Positions 39,401 to 50,200 of a stretch of 60,000 bases of DNA are shown piece after piece. The position numbers were made by a program, and so were the translations under genes. Location: assembly GCA_030141605.1 (NCBI GenBank), contig JAQGDQ010000086.1, positions 307,418 through 367,417 of the forward strand, written 5' to 3'. The DNA comes from Tubiluchus corallicola (lineage: Eukaryota > Priapulida > Priapulimorpha > Priapulimorphida > Tubiluchidae). Position 1 is the first letter of the stretch. Every line of letters begins with the position of its first letter. The notes below the pieces were generated by a model. It searched no databases. It worked only from the letters and a program-made list of their open reading frames with translations, and was not told the origin of the DNA.

Positions 39401-42400
39401 GGTGGTTTTGTCATACTTGAATAAAACTGCCTATTACGGCTTCTGTGAGATACTAGTGCAGAGCTAAGGTTTCCCGAAAAAGAGTAAAACTTTTTTCCAT
39501 CACTCTAAATTTAACGTTTCGATTTTTTTATTAATGCAGTAATTAAAAAGATAATTCAAAATGCCATAGAATTTTTATTTCAAAGCCTTCTAGCTTCCAA
39601 GTGATCAGTTGTATCTAAAACTGTAGAGCATTCATTTCTGCAGAAAATGTTACATTCTGTGAACACACATCCAGATGACAATAAAAATTACCTTGGCATG
39701 GTAATGAGCACAGGGTAGATCAACATTCGCTGTTCTGATGAGTTGCTGTACAAGCGCAAAACAAATTTTTATCCACTAGTTTACAAAAAACTTCTTCAAA
39801 TACTAAACCCGAAAAATACAACAGCACATTTTTTGTTCTTATAAATTTACCTGTATGCTAGCTGCTTCTTTCCGAAATTTCATTAAATTTGGAGAGTGGA
39901 AACTTTAGTTAAAAAGTTATTGTTTTTATCCGTCACAGAAGACAGGTTACTGTATGTACCCATCGGGATGGAGTTAAAAAGTTAGTCGAATTACCAGAAT
40001 GTCTAAGTTAATGTTGCAGATCCTAAAATATGTATTTTCTATATAAAAATAGTAAACAAGTACAGATTACAAAAACTTTACTATGAAAGGCTGTTGATAG
40101 AAATGGGTGAAGAGTATAACTAAGTGTTCACAGCTCCAAAGGAGGGATGATACATACATCTTGCCACAATCATATACATCAAGTAAGTGTGTCACTGAGG
40201 ACTGAATCCACATTTACGAAAACTTACAAGACCATACAAGAAAAGAAAGACACTCCTGCAATATATTGTGCATGTAACAGACAGTGTTGGCAGGTGTACA
40301 AATATATACTTCGATGGAAGCTTGGCAGTTTGAGGTCTTGGAAGGATCTGGCAACACAGTGTATCTAGCAGCAGTACAGCATTATGATCACTGCTAATAT
40401 AGAAATAGAAGAAAAGATCATACAATTAAATAAACTATTCTATTACCAACATACCCTTCTCCACAGAGGCGAATTGCTTCCATGTGTTGTTGCTCTCTCT
40501 TAGTCAAATTTGATGTTTGCGCCAGATTTGCCATTTCATCTAATTCTTTGCGAAAAGTTGGATCCAGTTTAGGTGATCGGCCTGTACCCATTATTTCCAA
40601 GCCATTCACGAGAATTCGGCCCATTACTGGAAGCAAACAAAATTTTGATAAACCAGAAAGATGAAATTTATTCACAGTTAATGCTTCTGCAAACAGTGCA
40701 TGAATGACACTAACAGCATACGAATTAGTATCATACAGAAAAAGCTAAAAGCTATAGAGTTAAAATATTAAAAAACGTTGAGAAAAAGTAATGACATTGA
40801 TTATTATTTACATCACATTTTAATTACACAAAAATGTTTACCAAGAAGAGCTTGGCAAATATTGGAGCCAGCACTTGCTGACAACAGCATCATGTGATTG
40901 GCCAGTTTACACCATTGACTGCTTCCTGCTACATGCATCGACTCCAAAACACTATTAATTTAAACTTCAGACTACAAGCCAGCAGGTTTCACAATCTAGT
41001 AAACATTAAACAGCTGCCTAACTACAGGAACAACACACACACAGATTTGCGCAAAAGAAACGAAACATCATGTACAGCACAATGCTATTTTATGTAGTAT
41101 AATAGTCCATAAGCCCATAAATTTGAATCCCTACATAGTTTGAAAGACTTCTTCAAGGCGGAAAACAAAATTCTTAATAATTTAAAATATACGCACTGCC
41201 TGATAAAATGTCACCCATCCACATTCCAGTGTGCACCACCGATTCACCAAAAAACAATTTATTGATCTTATTGACAATATAAAGTTATTTAAATTTTTGC
41301 TAAGTAAGTGAAGAGTAGGCTACAAATGGTCTGATTATTTCTCCAAACTTAACTCACTGTCATCTTCATTTTTCCAAATGACTTAACCATTAAAATGGCT
41401 ACGTATAAGTTTAAATTTACAAGTTTTCTAGAGTGTTACTGCTAACGCAAGCTCTGCATACAATGCAACATCATGTAAGTGATATAAAATTTCCAAGTCA
41501 AATTTTTTAAGCTTTATTTATGAAGAGCGTTTTCTTGTGCTTTAAATGTTAGACTTTGCTGCAACTAGTTACAGCATAAACAATACTGCTCATGCAAGAT
41601 AATTGCCACATACTTCTCAAAATGAACAAGTGTGGTATGCAGTAGGTATTACGTGAAAAAGTTTAGAAGGAAAAAATAATACTTATTACCTCATAATTGA
41701 TGCGATACATGGGGACTAAAGTTTTACATTCCACCTGCCAATACCAGAACTCCAAGAAGACAAGGCCAAGACCAAAATGCAACACCAGAACTCCAATTTG
41801 TGAAAAATTAACAACGAATACTTTGAAAGTACATTTATAAAAGCAAGAATTTGAAGCACACAAAATAACAGCAAAATGTGCATGGTGATAGAACAAAGAC
41901 GTACAGAAAAAGAAAGAGTGAACCACAGAAACAAATGGTGCCATAACATCAGGTGCCACACTCTTACCAAAACTTGGATCAGATAGGACTAGTCTTTCCG
42001 CAGTACCTCGAATTCCTCCCAAATGCTCAAGCTCATGCCAAGAAACCCACTACGTGAAACAAAAAACCATTCAAAATCAATTAATATAGATAACACCGAT
42101 CCTTACCAAACTGTGGATCAGTGCTTATGATGGCCTTTGCTGTACCTTCCATTCCGCCAAGGGTTTGCTCATCATACCAACCAACATACTATATAACAAG
42201 CAATCATTAAATTAATAACATGAGCATTAAGTATGCAATCTTAATAGAATTTTTTCCTCACATGTGGATAAGGAAAAACTATGTCTATGTGGTTGTTACA
42301 GTTTAAGCTACTGTTACTATTGAAATTACTCAGAAGTTAATTGGATTCCACATCTAAAATGGCTTTGAAGAAATAACTGATTAAGGAAATGATTTCTTTT

Positions 42401-43962
42401 AGAGGAAGTTTTGTAAAAAAATCATAATGAAAACTAGTTATAGCACATGCCTGTTGTAAACTGTATATTGCATATAGGTTGTGAAACTGGAAAAAAACAT
42501 GATCAAACCTGCTAGTAACAAATTCCCAGTGGTTCATACCTAATGCCTTTGCAACTGTTCAACAATTTTACTACGAAATTAGCTGATTTTCATTTTTAAC
42601 TATTACTTGCTAAGTTTAAACCACTTGACATTCACATACTTTGGGCTATTTCTTGTGCTTAATGTGGTGACATAGTATTTGAGGTATGCTATAACAAATT
42701 TAAAAAATACCTAGGCAGCAAAACTACTAATTTATTCTAATTAATTCAACACGATTTACAATTGTGCACTTTAGTTTGGTAGTAAAAATCAATCAATATT
42801 TGAAAGTGATGCAATGTTAATGAAGTAAATTCGTACAAGTCTGCTTAGATTTAAAAAACAAGTGGCTGCAGAAAGCAGGCAACTGCATACCAAGCAATCT
42901 GATTTTATACTTATACAAACTTGAAGTCTGTTAAAAATTCCTTCTGTTAATGGATGATGAGCGTTAACAGTTACTTTTTATATAGTAATAATTACAGGCG
43001 CAAGTATATCAGTCTGAATACTTCAGTGCCATGATTTTAGATGAACTAATACACTGCAATGGTAAATTTGGAAAATAATTGTTGTATTACATTGGTAACT
43101 TTAGCCCATTTATATAACTTTTAGAAACTTCAATTTTGTAATTATAGTACCTAGCTTTAATGCTATAGTACTGCAACAGAATATTTATCCATAGTCTGCC
43201 ACATCATTACAAGTGATCTTTTTTTTGCTATTTGTATTCAAGTCCTCTCTAGGAAGTGTTAGCTATGATACCTGAGTGAGCAGAGCATCATAGAGTTTGG
43301 CAGCTTCATTATTTGTCGTTGATAACTCCAGACCTTCTTTCTTCCATTCCTGTGAATTCACGGAAACAAACAAATGAATTAAACATCAAATATCACATAC
43401 AGAATTCATTTAAAGGCTGAAATTAGATTAGAACAGAGTGTTTAAAAAAATAATAAAACAACAAAGTAAACAGTATTGTATTTTTTCTAGTCATTGTAAA
43501 TGGGACTGATGATAACACACAATTTTACTTTGAAATAATGGGTTAGTAAATAAAAAGCCAAAATGTAATTTGGCATTCTATCTACAAGGCCTAAATTAAA
43601 TGAACTCCTTATAGCTGTGACTAATCAGAACAAATGGTGCTGTTAGCACATTAAATTTTGATACAATATCAGTTTGCAAAAAAGTTGCAGGCACACAGTT
43701 ACTGTTTCATTGTTGTGAATATCGTCAATCGGGCTAGAAATATGTAGTTTTGCAGATGCGATAACTGCAATCTAAGAATTGCAGATACAATAATTGTAAT
43801 CCAAAATCTAATAAGGCTGCTAAATACAGAGTTACATTGAAAAATGACGAATATCTCTACTTAATTTTAAAACTTAAGATATTCGAAAATCTATATTCAT
43901 TAAATTGAAATGACAAGATGGAAAAGTAAACTTACCTGACAATCACGCCAATTACAATGCAT
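27459..43962 (-). CDS. TTC38: Tetratricopeptide repeat protein 38
   Basis: TTC38 is a conserved, about 470-residue TPR-fold protein with no established activity. Exons in transcript order: 43962-43936, 43349-43272, then 42188-42107 or 42049-41968, 40626-40455, 39296-39123, 38193-38118, 35141-35019 (5' end inferred), 33423-33364, 32217-32179, 31850-31772, 31058-30890, 30392-30236, 29764-29691, 27546-27459. They add up to 465 codons plus stop, against 469 in human. Family landmarks appear in order: MHCNWRDCQ, LGGMEGTA, ILIDHPTDILALKLAHDSYF, YAFGLNETDQFAEAEKYA, PKDAWATHALAHVFEMQG, LACHNFWHWAVYHIE, AMLDVVDACSLLYRLELEG, FNDMHFLMSFLGA, LKIGGSNAQ and RALLIERKAFKPDSPMTDR. Splice sites are GT-AG except the acceptor near 35141. 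Confidence 0.93.
29964..30235 (-). other. TTC38: TTC38 intron segment with a 64-nt tandem duplication
   Basis: A 64-nt unit beginning ccaaaaaagatgatgtatag occurs twice in a row at 30074-30137 and 30138-30200, about 95% identical. It sits immediately downstream (in transcript sense) of the exon 30392-30236. No coding content was seen. Confidence 0.8.
31191..31520. repeat. Diverged intronic tandem duplication of about 160-175 nt
   Basis: Copy one, from 31191 (cattcaagtctgaatttctt), is followed by a second, from about 31367 (tattcgagtcagaatttctt). They share blocks including gcaacca, cacctaact, ttgaaaa and agtagtttactgg. Both copies are in one TTC38 intron and neither contains an exon. Confidence 0.75.
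32590..32776 (-). mobile_element. Relic of a Penelope-like GIY-YIG endonuclease
   Basis: On the minus strand one frame reads IYQFDCGDCSKFYT, the Cys-containing opening of the GIY-YIG domain of Penelope-like retroelements. After about 15 residues the match moves to another frame reading HTRLNEHIIATGHTVN, the next conserved part of that domain. The frame change and the short length mark it as a dead fragment inside a TTC38 intron. No reverse transcriptase could be traced beside it. Confidence 0.55.
34399..34420. repeat. AATAT microsatellite
   Basis: A short run of aatat pentamers in a TTC38 intron. Confidence 0.8.
35019..35141 (-). CDS. TTC38: TTC38 exon with non-canonical or unresolved acceptor
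   Basis: This exon encodes VWSKLIPKDAWATHALAHVF, then EMQGRTLEGI, up to NDWT, and ends at a good GTAAGT donor. Homology, total length and reading phase all ask for its first base at 35141 (codon GTT), but the intron there ends ...gacaatt rather than AG. The only nearby AG (ctaaag, exon from 35116) would leave the frame one base short after the phase-0 exon ending at 38118. It would then need an extra microexon of 3n+1 nt that I could not find. Confidence 0.6.
35848..37747 (-). CDS. Nested coding unit of unknown identity inside a TTC38 intron
   Basis: Four stretches join in frame with GT-AG sites: 37747-37611, 36674-36575, 36442-36363 and 36165-35848. They read FNTLDGYTTSHLNIF...LCLAPNSLQ, then LENESGEFFALLPTESN...MLWRNTLTMF, then VLRDCIVSEIPEDSELAQIL...HHSREQ, then VIICCLCCLNELEKISRVMG...SMVEVWIKCSPTG and a stop at 35848. 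The first part looks disordered; the later part looks like amphipathic helices. It does not match TTC38, whose exons on either side (38118 and 35141) skip it. The first exon starts mid-codon, so at least one upstream exon is missing. A GC-richer stretch at 38380-38480 could hold its promoter. A possible extra 17-nt microexon (37522-37538) is flanked by good splice sites but would break the frame. I do not recognise the family. Confidence 0.5.
36705..36723. repeat. AT dinucleotide microsatellite
   Basis: A pure AT run of about 19 nt just upstream, in transcript sense, of the nested-unit exon at 36674-36575. Confidence 0.85.
37317..37380. repeat. 17-nt minisatellite, about four units
   Basis: The unit tagtacatagtagctga (or ggtga) is repeated about four times. 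It lies within the intron between two exons of the nested unit. Confidence 0.9.
41968..42049 (-). CDS. TTC38: TTC38 alternative exon 3b (mutually exclusive candidate)
   Basis: This 82-nt exon has a phase-0 start after CACGTAG and a phase-1 end at GTAAGAG. It encodes WVSWHELEHLGGIRGTAERL and then ...SDPSFG. It aligns residue for residue, without gaps, to exon 3a (42188-42107) and to the vertebrate YVKW...LGGIEG...ADPTF block. Only 57 nt separate it from exon 3a. Joining 3a to 3b would shift the frame because 82 is not a multiple of 3. Confidence 0.85.
42107..42188 (-). CDS. TTC38: TTC38 alternative exon 3a (mutually exclusive candidate)
   Basis: This 82-nt exon has a phase-0 start after TATATAG and a phase-1 end at GTAAGG. 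It encodes YVGWYDEQTLGGMEGTAKAI and then ...STDPQFG. It is the closer of the two copies to the vertebrate block in LGGMEG. It has the same length and phases as exon 3b downstream in the transcript. Confidence 0.85.
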
Positions 43963-44590
43963 TTGAAACTTCAAACTAGAAAGGAAAAATGCAGTGTCAA
44001 AAAAGGTTTATGTGATAGCCCCAGAGTAAGCTAATTGTGTGTTTTGCTTGGGTACAATATACGACCTTATTTCAGTATTTTTTCTGCATTAATAATTCTT
44101 TTTAATAGTTATTACTATATTAGTTATATTGCTACACACTACTGAGCAGGAGGAAGCGCCTGTTTCTGAAGTAGCCGACTCGAATACAATTCACAATTTT
44201 TTTATTAATTATTGAAACAGTCGTACATTCAGAAATAGCGCTAAACGCCTCTTACGCTTAGTTGTTTACACGCATTTAATCACGACGTGTGCAACAGGCG
44301 AAACCAGGCAGGCTGAATCAGCTCATTTAGTCGGCGAAACTCACACTTTAGTGTTTACACTTTGCACGTTTCTCCAGCTGAGACAAAAATATAGAAGTTG
44401 CAACAATTAGCCGGATGAACAAATCTATTTCAATTTTGCTTCATTTTATTTATTAATCCATTTGCACATGTACACGTAGTGGGCTGCTCATGGCCGCTCA
44501 CGAAAGGGCCGAAACTTCTATGCCGAACCATGGGGATTTAATAATTTCCCTGAAGATTGCCGCAAAGGAATGATATAATAATTCCCCTCA
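43963..44590 (-). other. TTC38: TTC38 upstream (promoter) region
   Basis: The start ATG at 43962-43960 is preceded by TTTGAAGTTTCAA and a run resembling a 3' splice site (CTTTCTAG), so an untranslated first exon is possible. Around 44200-44400 the base composition is richer in CpG (for example tcacgacgtgtg, gtcggcgaaac), as expected near a promoter. No core promoter element could be assigned. Confidence 0.35.
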
Positions 44591-44611
44591 GTGGTAGACG
44601 TGAGTGATGCA

Positions 44612-44965
44612 TTTCAAAGAAGAACCTACAGGAACATTCTAGGAATAAAATGGCCAAAGAAAATATCAAACCAGGATCTGTACAATAAAGTCAAGGCAGA
44701 GAAATGGACAATTAAAATCCAAAGGAGAAGATTAAGATGGATAGGGCATGTTATGTGACTACCAGATGAAAGTCCATTAAAGTTAGCTTTCAAAGAAGCA
44801 CTACAGAAAGAAAAGAAACCGCGAGGAGGACAGCTGCTGACTTACATCAATTTCATCCAAGAAGATCTTATCAACACACCATTAGGCATCAAAAATACAG
44901 AGGTTGCAGGTGACAGTGCAGCATGGAATAAAATGATCAGGAGGGTCATGTCAAACGACGTGTGA
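44612..44965 (+). mobile_element. 3' end of a non-LTR retrotransposon (5'-truncated, dead)
   Basis: The + frame reads FQRRTYRNILGIKWPKKISN, then QRRRLRWIGHVM, and a tail with PRGGQ, AWNKMIRRVMSND and a stop at 44963-44965. RRLRWIGHV...LP is the hallmark of the C-terminal region of many animal LINE polymerases. One in-frame TGA interrupts it after GHVM, and no reverse transcriptase lies upstream, so it is a truncated fossil. It ends in a gatgatgatgat microsatellite (about 44973-44988), a common LINE 3' terminus. Confidence 0.8.
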
Positions 44966-45079
44966 CTCCAGAGATGATGATGATGATAGACGTGCATTAT
45001 TCAGAATCAAGTTGTCAACACCGTACTTGCGCTAAAGCAGCACTTGCCAGTCCTACATAGCTAACTGCATGGCCAAAAC

Positions 45080-45472
45080 TAGGGATGAGCATTGAACGTC
45101 CGAACGTCCAAAGTACAAATTCGATTGAACGAGTTGTTTTAGTTTGAATTCGATACAAACTAAAATTATAGATTCGAATAATTTGGCTTTTCAACCGCAT
45201 AATTTTAAAGCACAGTTTAGCCTTTAATTTCTGTATACGATTTTTAAACAAATTATTAGTGTCTTTACTGCAGAACAAAATCGAGTAATATGCATGATCG
45301 TTGTAAGACCACTTTTTACTGACTGTTTGAAAGTTTGTTCGAAATTTTTTTTAAACTCATTTCAAATTAGGTTTGAATTTGCAATACCGAAATTTGGTTT
45401 AATTTGAATTAATTCGAAAGTCACATATTTGAATTCACTATCTGGTAGAGAATGCTAATCTTCAACCAAATA
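45080..45472. mobile_element. TIR element, copy 1 (hAT-like, non-autonomous)
   Basis: It begins tagggatgagcatt and ends near aatgctaatctt, an imperfect inverted repeat. An exact 8-bp repeat gccaaaac stands at 45072-45079 and 45473-45480, consistent with a hAT-type target duplication, although the right copy lies 8 nt beyond the recognisable TIR. The interior (attatagattcgaataat, ttaaagcacagttta) is close to 90% identical to copy 2 at 46921. No transposase frame is present. Confidence 0.7.
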
Positions 45473-45551
45473 GCCAAAACTGCTATATTACCAAGCTGCC
45501 ACACTACAAGTCTGCCTGTGCTGCTGAGCTTGTTAATATGAAGTACTAAGC

Positions 45552-46068
45552 CACTGGTTCCCAACCTTTCGTTGATGGTGACGTCTTTCCAGAACATCAT
45601 TATCTTTCGCATTTATTAAAATTAACTTACTATTCAACAAATCATTGAACAATAAGTGATTGTTTCATTAATTCATTAATGTTATGGTTGCGCCTGTTCC
45701 TCAGCAACCAGTATTGCAGTGCAATAGGTATTCAAGCATATCCGACGTAAAATGAATACCGACACACTTTCGGGCAGTGTACACTATACACAAGTGTACA
45801 GCATGAAACAATGCACATTTTCATTTTCCCGGAAAATCAAACACTGGTATACTGTATTTAGAGTGGGAAAGCCCTGTTTAATTTCCAGAGCAAAGTGATG
45901 TAATGAGAGACTGAGGAAACAAGATATACTTTTCATGAAAACTGCATTTTTTTAAATAAAAATGTTTTACTTTAAATAAAAATGCATGTTTTTGAACTAG
46001 CCCGCGACCCCATGAAAAGCGCTTCACGACCCCAACTGGAGTGACAATCCCAAGGTTAGGAACCTATG
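45552..46068. mobile_element. Non-autonomous hAT element
   Basis: It begins cactggttcccaacctt and ends aaggttaggaacctatg, inverted repeats of the widespread CAGTGGTTCCCAACC type. It is flanked by 8-bp duplications differing at one base: tactaagc at 45544-45551 and tactaggc at 46069-46076. The 517-bp body includes the typical gcgacccc and cgaccccaactgg words near the right end. It has no coding capacity. Confidence 0.85.
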
Positions 46069-46299
46069 TACTAGGCATTGCTAATATGTAACACGTGCAG
46101 GCCTGACACATATGGACATATATAATACCATCCCCATTTTCATGCATGTTGAGTTTAGCATTATACAGTGTACTATGGCTCTATAGGTTTAAAACAACTT
46201 AACTCAATAGCATTGTTTTTACCTATTAAAATGGGTTGCAATTCTGAAACTGGTATAAGTTGCAATCCAGATTTGACTCATCGTAAAAGTTCGAGCCTA

Positions 46300-46910
46300 C
46301 ACTTTGCCTATAGGTCCCAACTGGTTAACTCCCATGGGGGACGCCAACATAGGACGCCACCACGATTTTTGGTGACCCTAAACTTGGAGGATTGATGGAA
46401 GGGCACCATCAAGTGTGATTCCTGCATCAGGAGCAAGCTGCCAAAACAAGCTCAACATTAAGTTGCCATCTGGCTGAGATTTAATCCCAGACTGAGGCTG
46501 AACCTGCAGCATCTCATACTGATAGCAAAACTGTACTCCTACCCACTTGGGGTGCCAACCAGCCACATTCCAGTGACAAGTGGCTAAAAGGAGACGCAGC
46601 ATATCTCATGGTGACCCAACATCTCGGTTGGGTGGAAAGGAAGGAGCAGCAAAGCTGCTGGTTTCAGGTTCTGTACCCCTTTGCTGTGGGCTAACTACTC
46701 TAAGCGGCGGTCTCAATTATTAGTTGTTAAACAATATAAAAAATACTCAGCTGGTACATAGAAATGAAAAGGTAATGGAAGATGCCTCCACATCCACTAA
46801 TGGTCTGTTTATGGAAAACGAGACTCAAACAGCGATAACAGTTAATTATCCTGTGCAGGTCAATGACTGCTGTCCCGAGTGTGGGAAGGTGAATCTCGAC
46901 TGGAAGTGAC
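46300..46910 (+). other. GC-richer block of probable mobile-element origin
   Basis: The block stands out from the AT-rich surroundings (tgggggacgccaacatagga, catctcggttgggtgg). It is boxed between the hAT element and TIR copy 2. At its right end a short frame (46724-46909) reads MEDASTSTNGLFMENETQTA and DCCPECGKV, the start of a possible CxxC zinc motif, then stops. It resembles an untranslated leader and fragment of a retroelement, but I cannot name a family. Confidence 0.35.
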
Positions 46911-46920
46911 GTGACCACAT

Positions 46921-47233
46921 ATGAAAGTGAGGCGTGGATTGGGCGTCCATAAGCTAAAGTTTCAAATTCGATGTGAACCTAAAATTATAGATTCGAATAA
47001 TTCGGCTCTTCAACTGCAGAATTTTAAAGCACAGTTTAGCTGCACTTTCTGTATACAATTTTTAAACGAATTATTAGTGGCTTTACTGCTGAACAAAATC
47101 AAGTAATATGCATGGTCTTTGTAAGACTACATTTTACTAGTGGTTCGAAAATCTTTCAAACTCAATTCGAATTCGACATACAAAAATTCGGTTCGATTCG
47201 AAGTCGCTTTCTGGTAGAGAATGCTCACCCCTA
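46921..47233. mobile_element. TIR element, copy 2 (hAT-like, non-autonomous)
   Basis: A second copy of the element at 45080, in the same orientation. It ends aatgctcacccctaC-type, the inverse of taggggtgagcatt, while its left end is diverged (gtgaggcgtggattg). About 250 nt of interior match copy 1 closely, ending with tctggtagagaatgct in both. No clear target duplication remains. Confidence 0.7.
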
Positions 47234-50200
47234 CAAACTTGGCAATCCACAAAAATAATTTAATTACAACCTCTCAACTGTACAGCTTCGATCCACTTGG
47301 TTTTTGCATCATTTTTATCTTATAGCTTTAGCCTTTGAACTTTCAACCAAATGGAAATCCATTCGTTTCCAATTCTGTAAAAACATTTTAACGGCAACAC
47401 ATTATTAAAACTTGTTTTTTAAAGCCACGAAAGGCAGTTGTGTAGTTGGAAAAGCTGGAAATCAAGCCTAACTGAAACTGTTTTAACAGTGCGTTTTTAT
47501 TTTTGTCAGTCTTGTACTTTCGTCAGCCATTTACGTAGGTTAGTTTTTTGGTTAAGTTTCACATTTAATCATTTGTTTCTGGCAGTCGATGATTATAACT
47601 CAACCGAAATTCAAGTGAGGCAAAAAATTAGCATTCATTTATATTTGTGTTTAAGCGTGTGAAGACGGTTTTGTGCGATGCAACGAAATAAGACGAATTT
47701 ATTCGCATGTCTGGATTTATAATTTTTTTATAGCTGAGTATAGCTATAGGTAATAAACAACTTTATTGAATTAAATTGTTTTAAACCTATAGAGTCATGG
47801 TGCAGTGTGTAATGCTAAACTCAATTCATGTGAAAATAGCGACGGTATTTAAACATCCAACAGTATAAGTAAATTTTACGTGTTATTGGATTGACATTTT
47901 TGGTCATTTAATGATGGACAATTTCTAGTAACAGTGAAAATTTCTTCTGCTTTGTCATGTTGCTAACTTCGTTTGTTTGGTGCTCTGTGGTTTTTGTGTT
48001 ATAACTGCAAGCTGGTTACTGAGTCAGTTTTGTGTCAGTGACCAGAGTCATTTTAGCTAATGAGTAATGCTCACTTTGAGATGTTGGGCCACTTCCTTTT
48101 GAATCAGTTGCTTCACGTTTTAATGAAATAATTAAAAGTAAACTGAATTATGCTTCACGTTAGAGAACTAAACTGAATTTTGGTTCACACTTAATTTTAA
48201 TTTTCCACCATTATCTTATTCCAAAAACTATTCATATCGATTAACATGCATTTGAATTTTATAGTGGACCTATAAAAATATGCTAAAATTATTTTTCTAA
48301 TGATGAACTAATCATGACCTGTTTTATGTTGAGCCAAGCTATCAAAAACTAAATTCTATAAATGAACAATGTATAAGGGCTGTGTTTTTGGGACTCCTAT
48401 GTACACTGCCCTCACATTTTCTTTTATAAAAAATAGTTTCATTAGTGGCTAATTTGCATTCTATCACATGTGAAATAAATACGTCTTATATCTTATATCT
48501 AGTAAAGTAGTGTGCATGAGAAGAGGTTTGATCTTTTTTACAAAGCAGGGTGAGAAGTTTATTAGATTTTTGCAAATGACCATCAGTTAGGTTTTCTTGC
48601 TTATAATGCTTCCCAAGTTAACATACAGAATTTTGTACTTAGCTGAATTCAACATCACCGGCTATTTCTTGTGTTCAACTGTTTGATAGCATCTTTTAAT
48701 TATGTACACCATATAAATACTTTTTTATAAAGAATTATTTTTCCCTAGACTCTAATCTCTCAACATTAGTGAGCATACAGAATATTTAGCAAAACTGTTG
48801 AACGTATGGTCCCTTAAAAATGCTAATTGTTTTTGACACGAGGCTTATTGAAATCAGTATAATGTATAGATTATTTAAAATCTAGCGGTGTTAGCATTAC
48901 TTTCTGTTTTTTTATCTGTGGTTTCTTGACTACCAGTTGTCCCATTTTAGTCAATCTAATATAACATAGTTGCCAGATTTGCAGAGTATATATGAAACCC
49001 ATGTTACAAGATTGAAAGTTACATGAGTGTTTAGTTGTTGCATTTGTTAATTACAATTCTTTAATCCTTTTTATTATGTTTCTTTTCATTTAAAAAATGG
49101 GTTAAGTGGAACTTTTCTCCAATGATTATTATATTGGCATACCACTCTCCAGCAAAGATTTAAATTAAGCCTACTAACTTATCAATTGTGATGTTAAATA
49201 TGTTTACGAAAAAAAAATTAATGCATTTTTACCCACAAATGCATTTTTTGTTATTTCGTGAATAACTTTTATTGATCAGCAGTCGCAACTAAACAGTTTT
49301 TTGTTTTCTGAAATAATCAGAAATAATAAATAGTGTTATACTTATACAGTCTTGAACATTTTAAAGCAAAAGTCCCAGCCTGACCATTGTGTTTTTCACG
49401 TAAGTTCACGAAACATGTTCTGAAATGACATTCCAACAATTCTGTAAAATAACCAACTAATTAGGTAAGCCAGGTGTTTTACACCTGACATGAATTCTAC
49501 ATAATTTTAATTACCGTGCACCTCTGTTTTCCCGAGTGCACCACTCAGTTTTGTGTTCATATGGCCATTGATTGCAGACATCATCATAGAAAAGCTGGCA
49601 ATTTGTTTAGTAGTTATCAAGGGTGGTCTCGCTCACCTGGACACCTAGTTTTTTTTACTAAACAAAGTAATTTATTCCAAAATAATCTGAAAATTCTGCA
49701 CATTTTGGTAAAAAAGTCATTGTCGTAGGATATAAGTTTCTGAAGTTAAATGAAGTTAAATTGCACTGTGCCAACTGTTCCAGCATGTTAGTGATTAGCT
49801 AGTGAAAGGTACCACCTAGTTTTGTGGCTTCTTATCAGTACGACTTAAGGTACTAAACATAGTGCAGTAGTACCCGAACAGTTACATACATGTGAGAGCA
49901 GGCACTGGTATAAATGTGTAGCTTCTTGTACAGACTGGCAAACACTGACAATGAATAACATAGCACTTTAGTTGACCATGTGCCTTACTGTGAATTGAAA
50001 CCTAAATTTTTAACAACTTTTATGCAGTGATCTGACTTACTGATCTATACCAACTAAACCACAGTTTATTGATTCGACTTTATTTATAATTGTATTGTAT
50101 AGCAGTTAAATTTGGCACATTGTTACATTAACATTCCATTACAGTAGTAATAAACAGCTGGGTACCAATTTTAATAATTAGACATGTAGATGGAAGTGTT

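Noticed and set aside
47141-47210. ggttcga words resembling a tRNA B box
   Set aside because: They lie inside a TIR element copy with many TTCGAA words; no A box or cloverleaf can be drawn. No tRNA gene was seen in the window.
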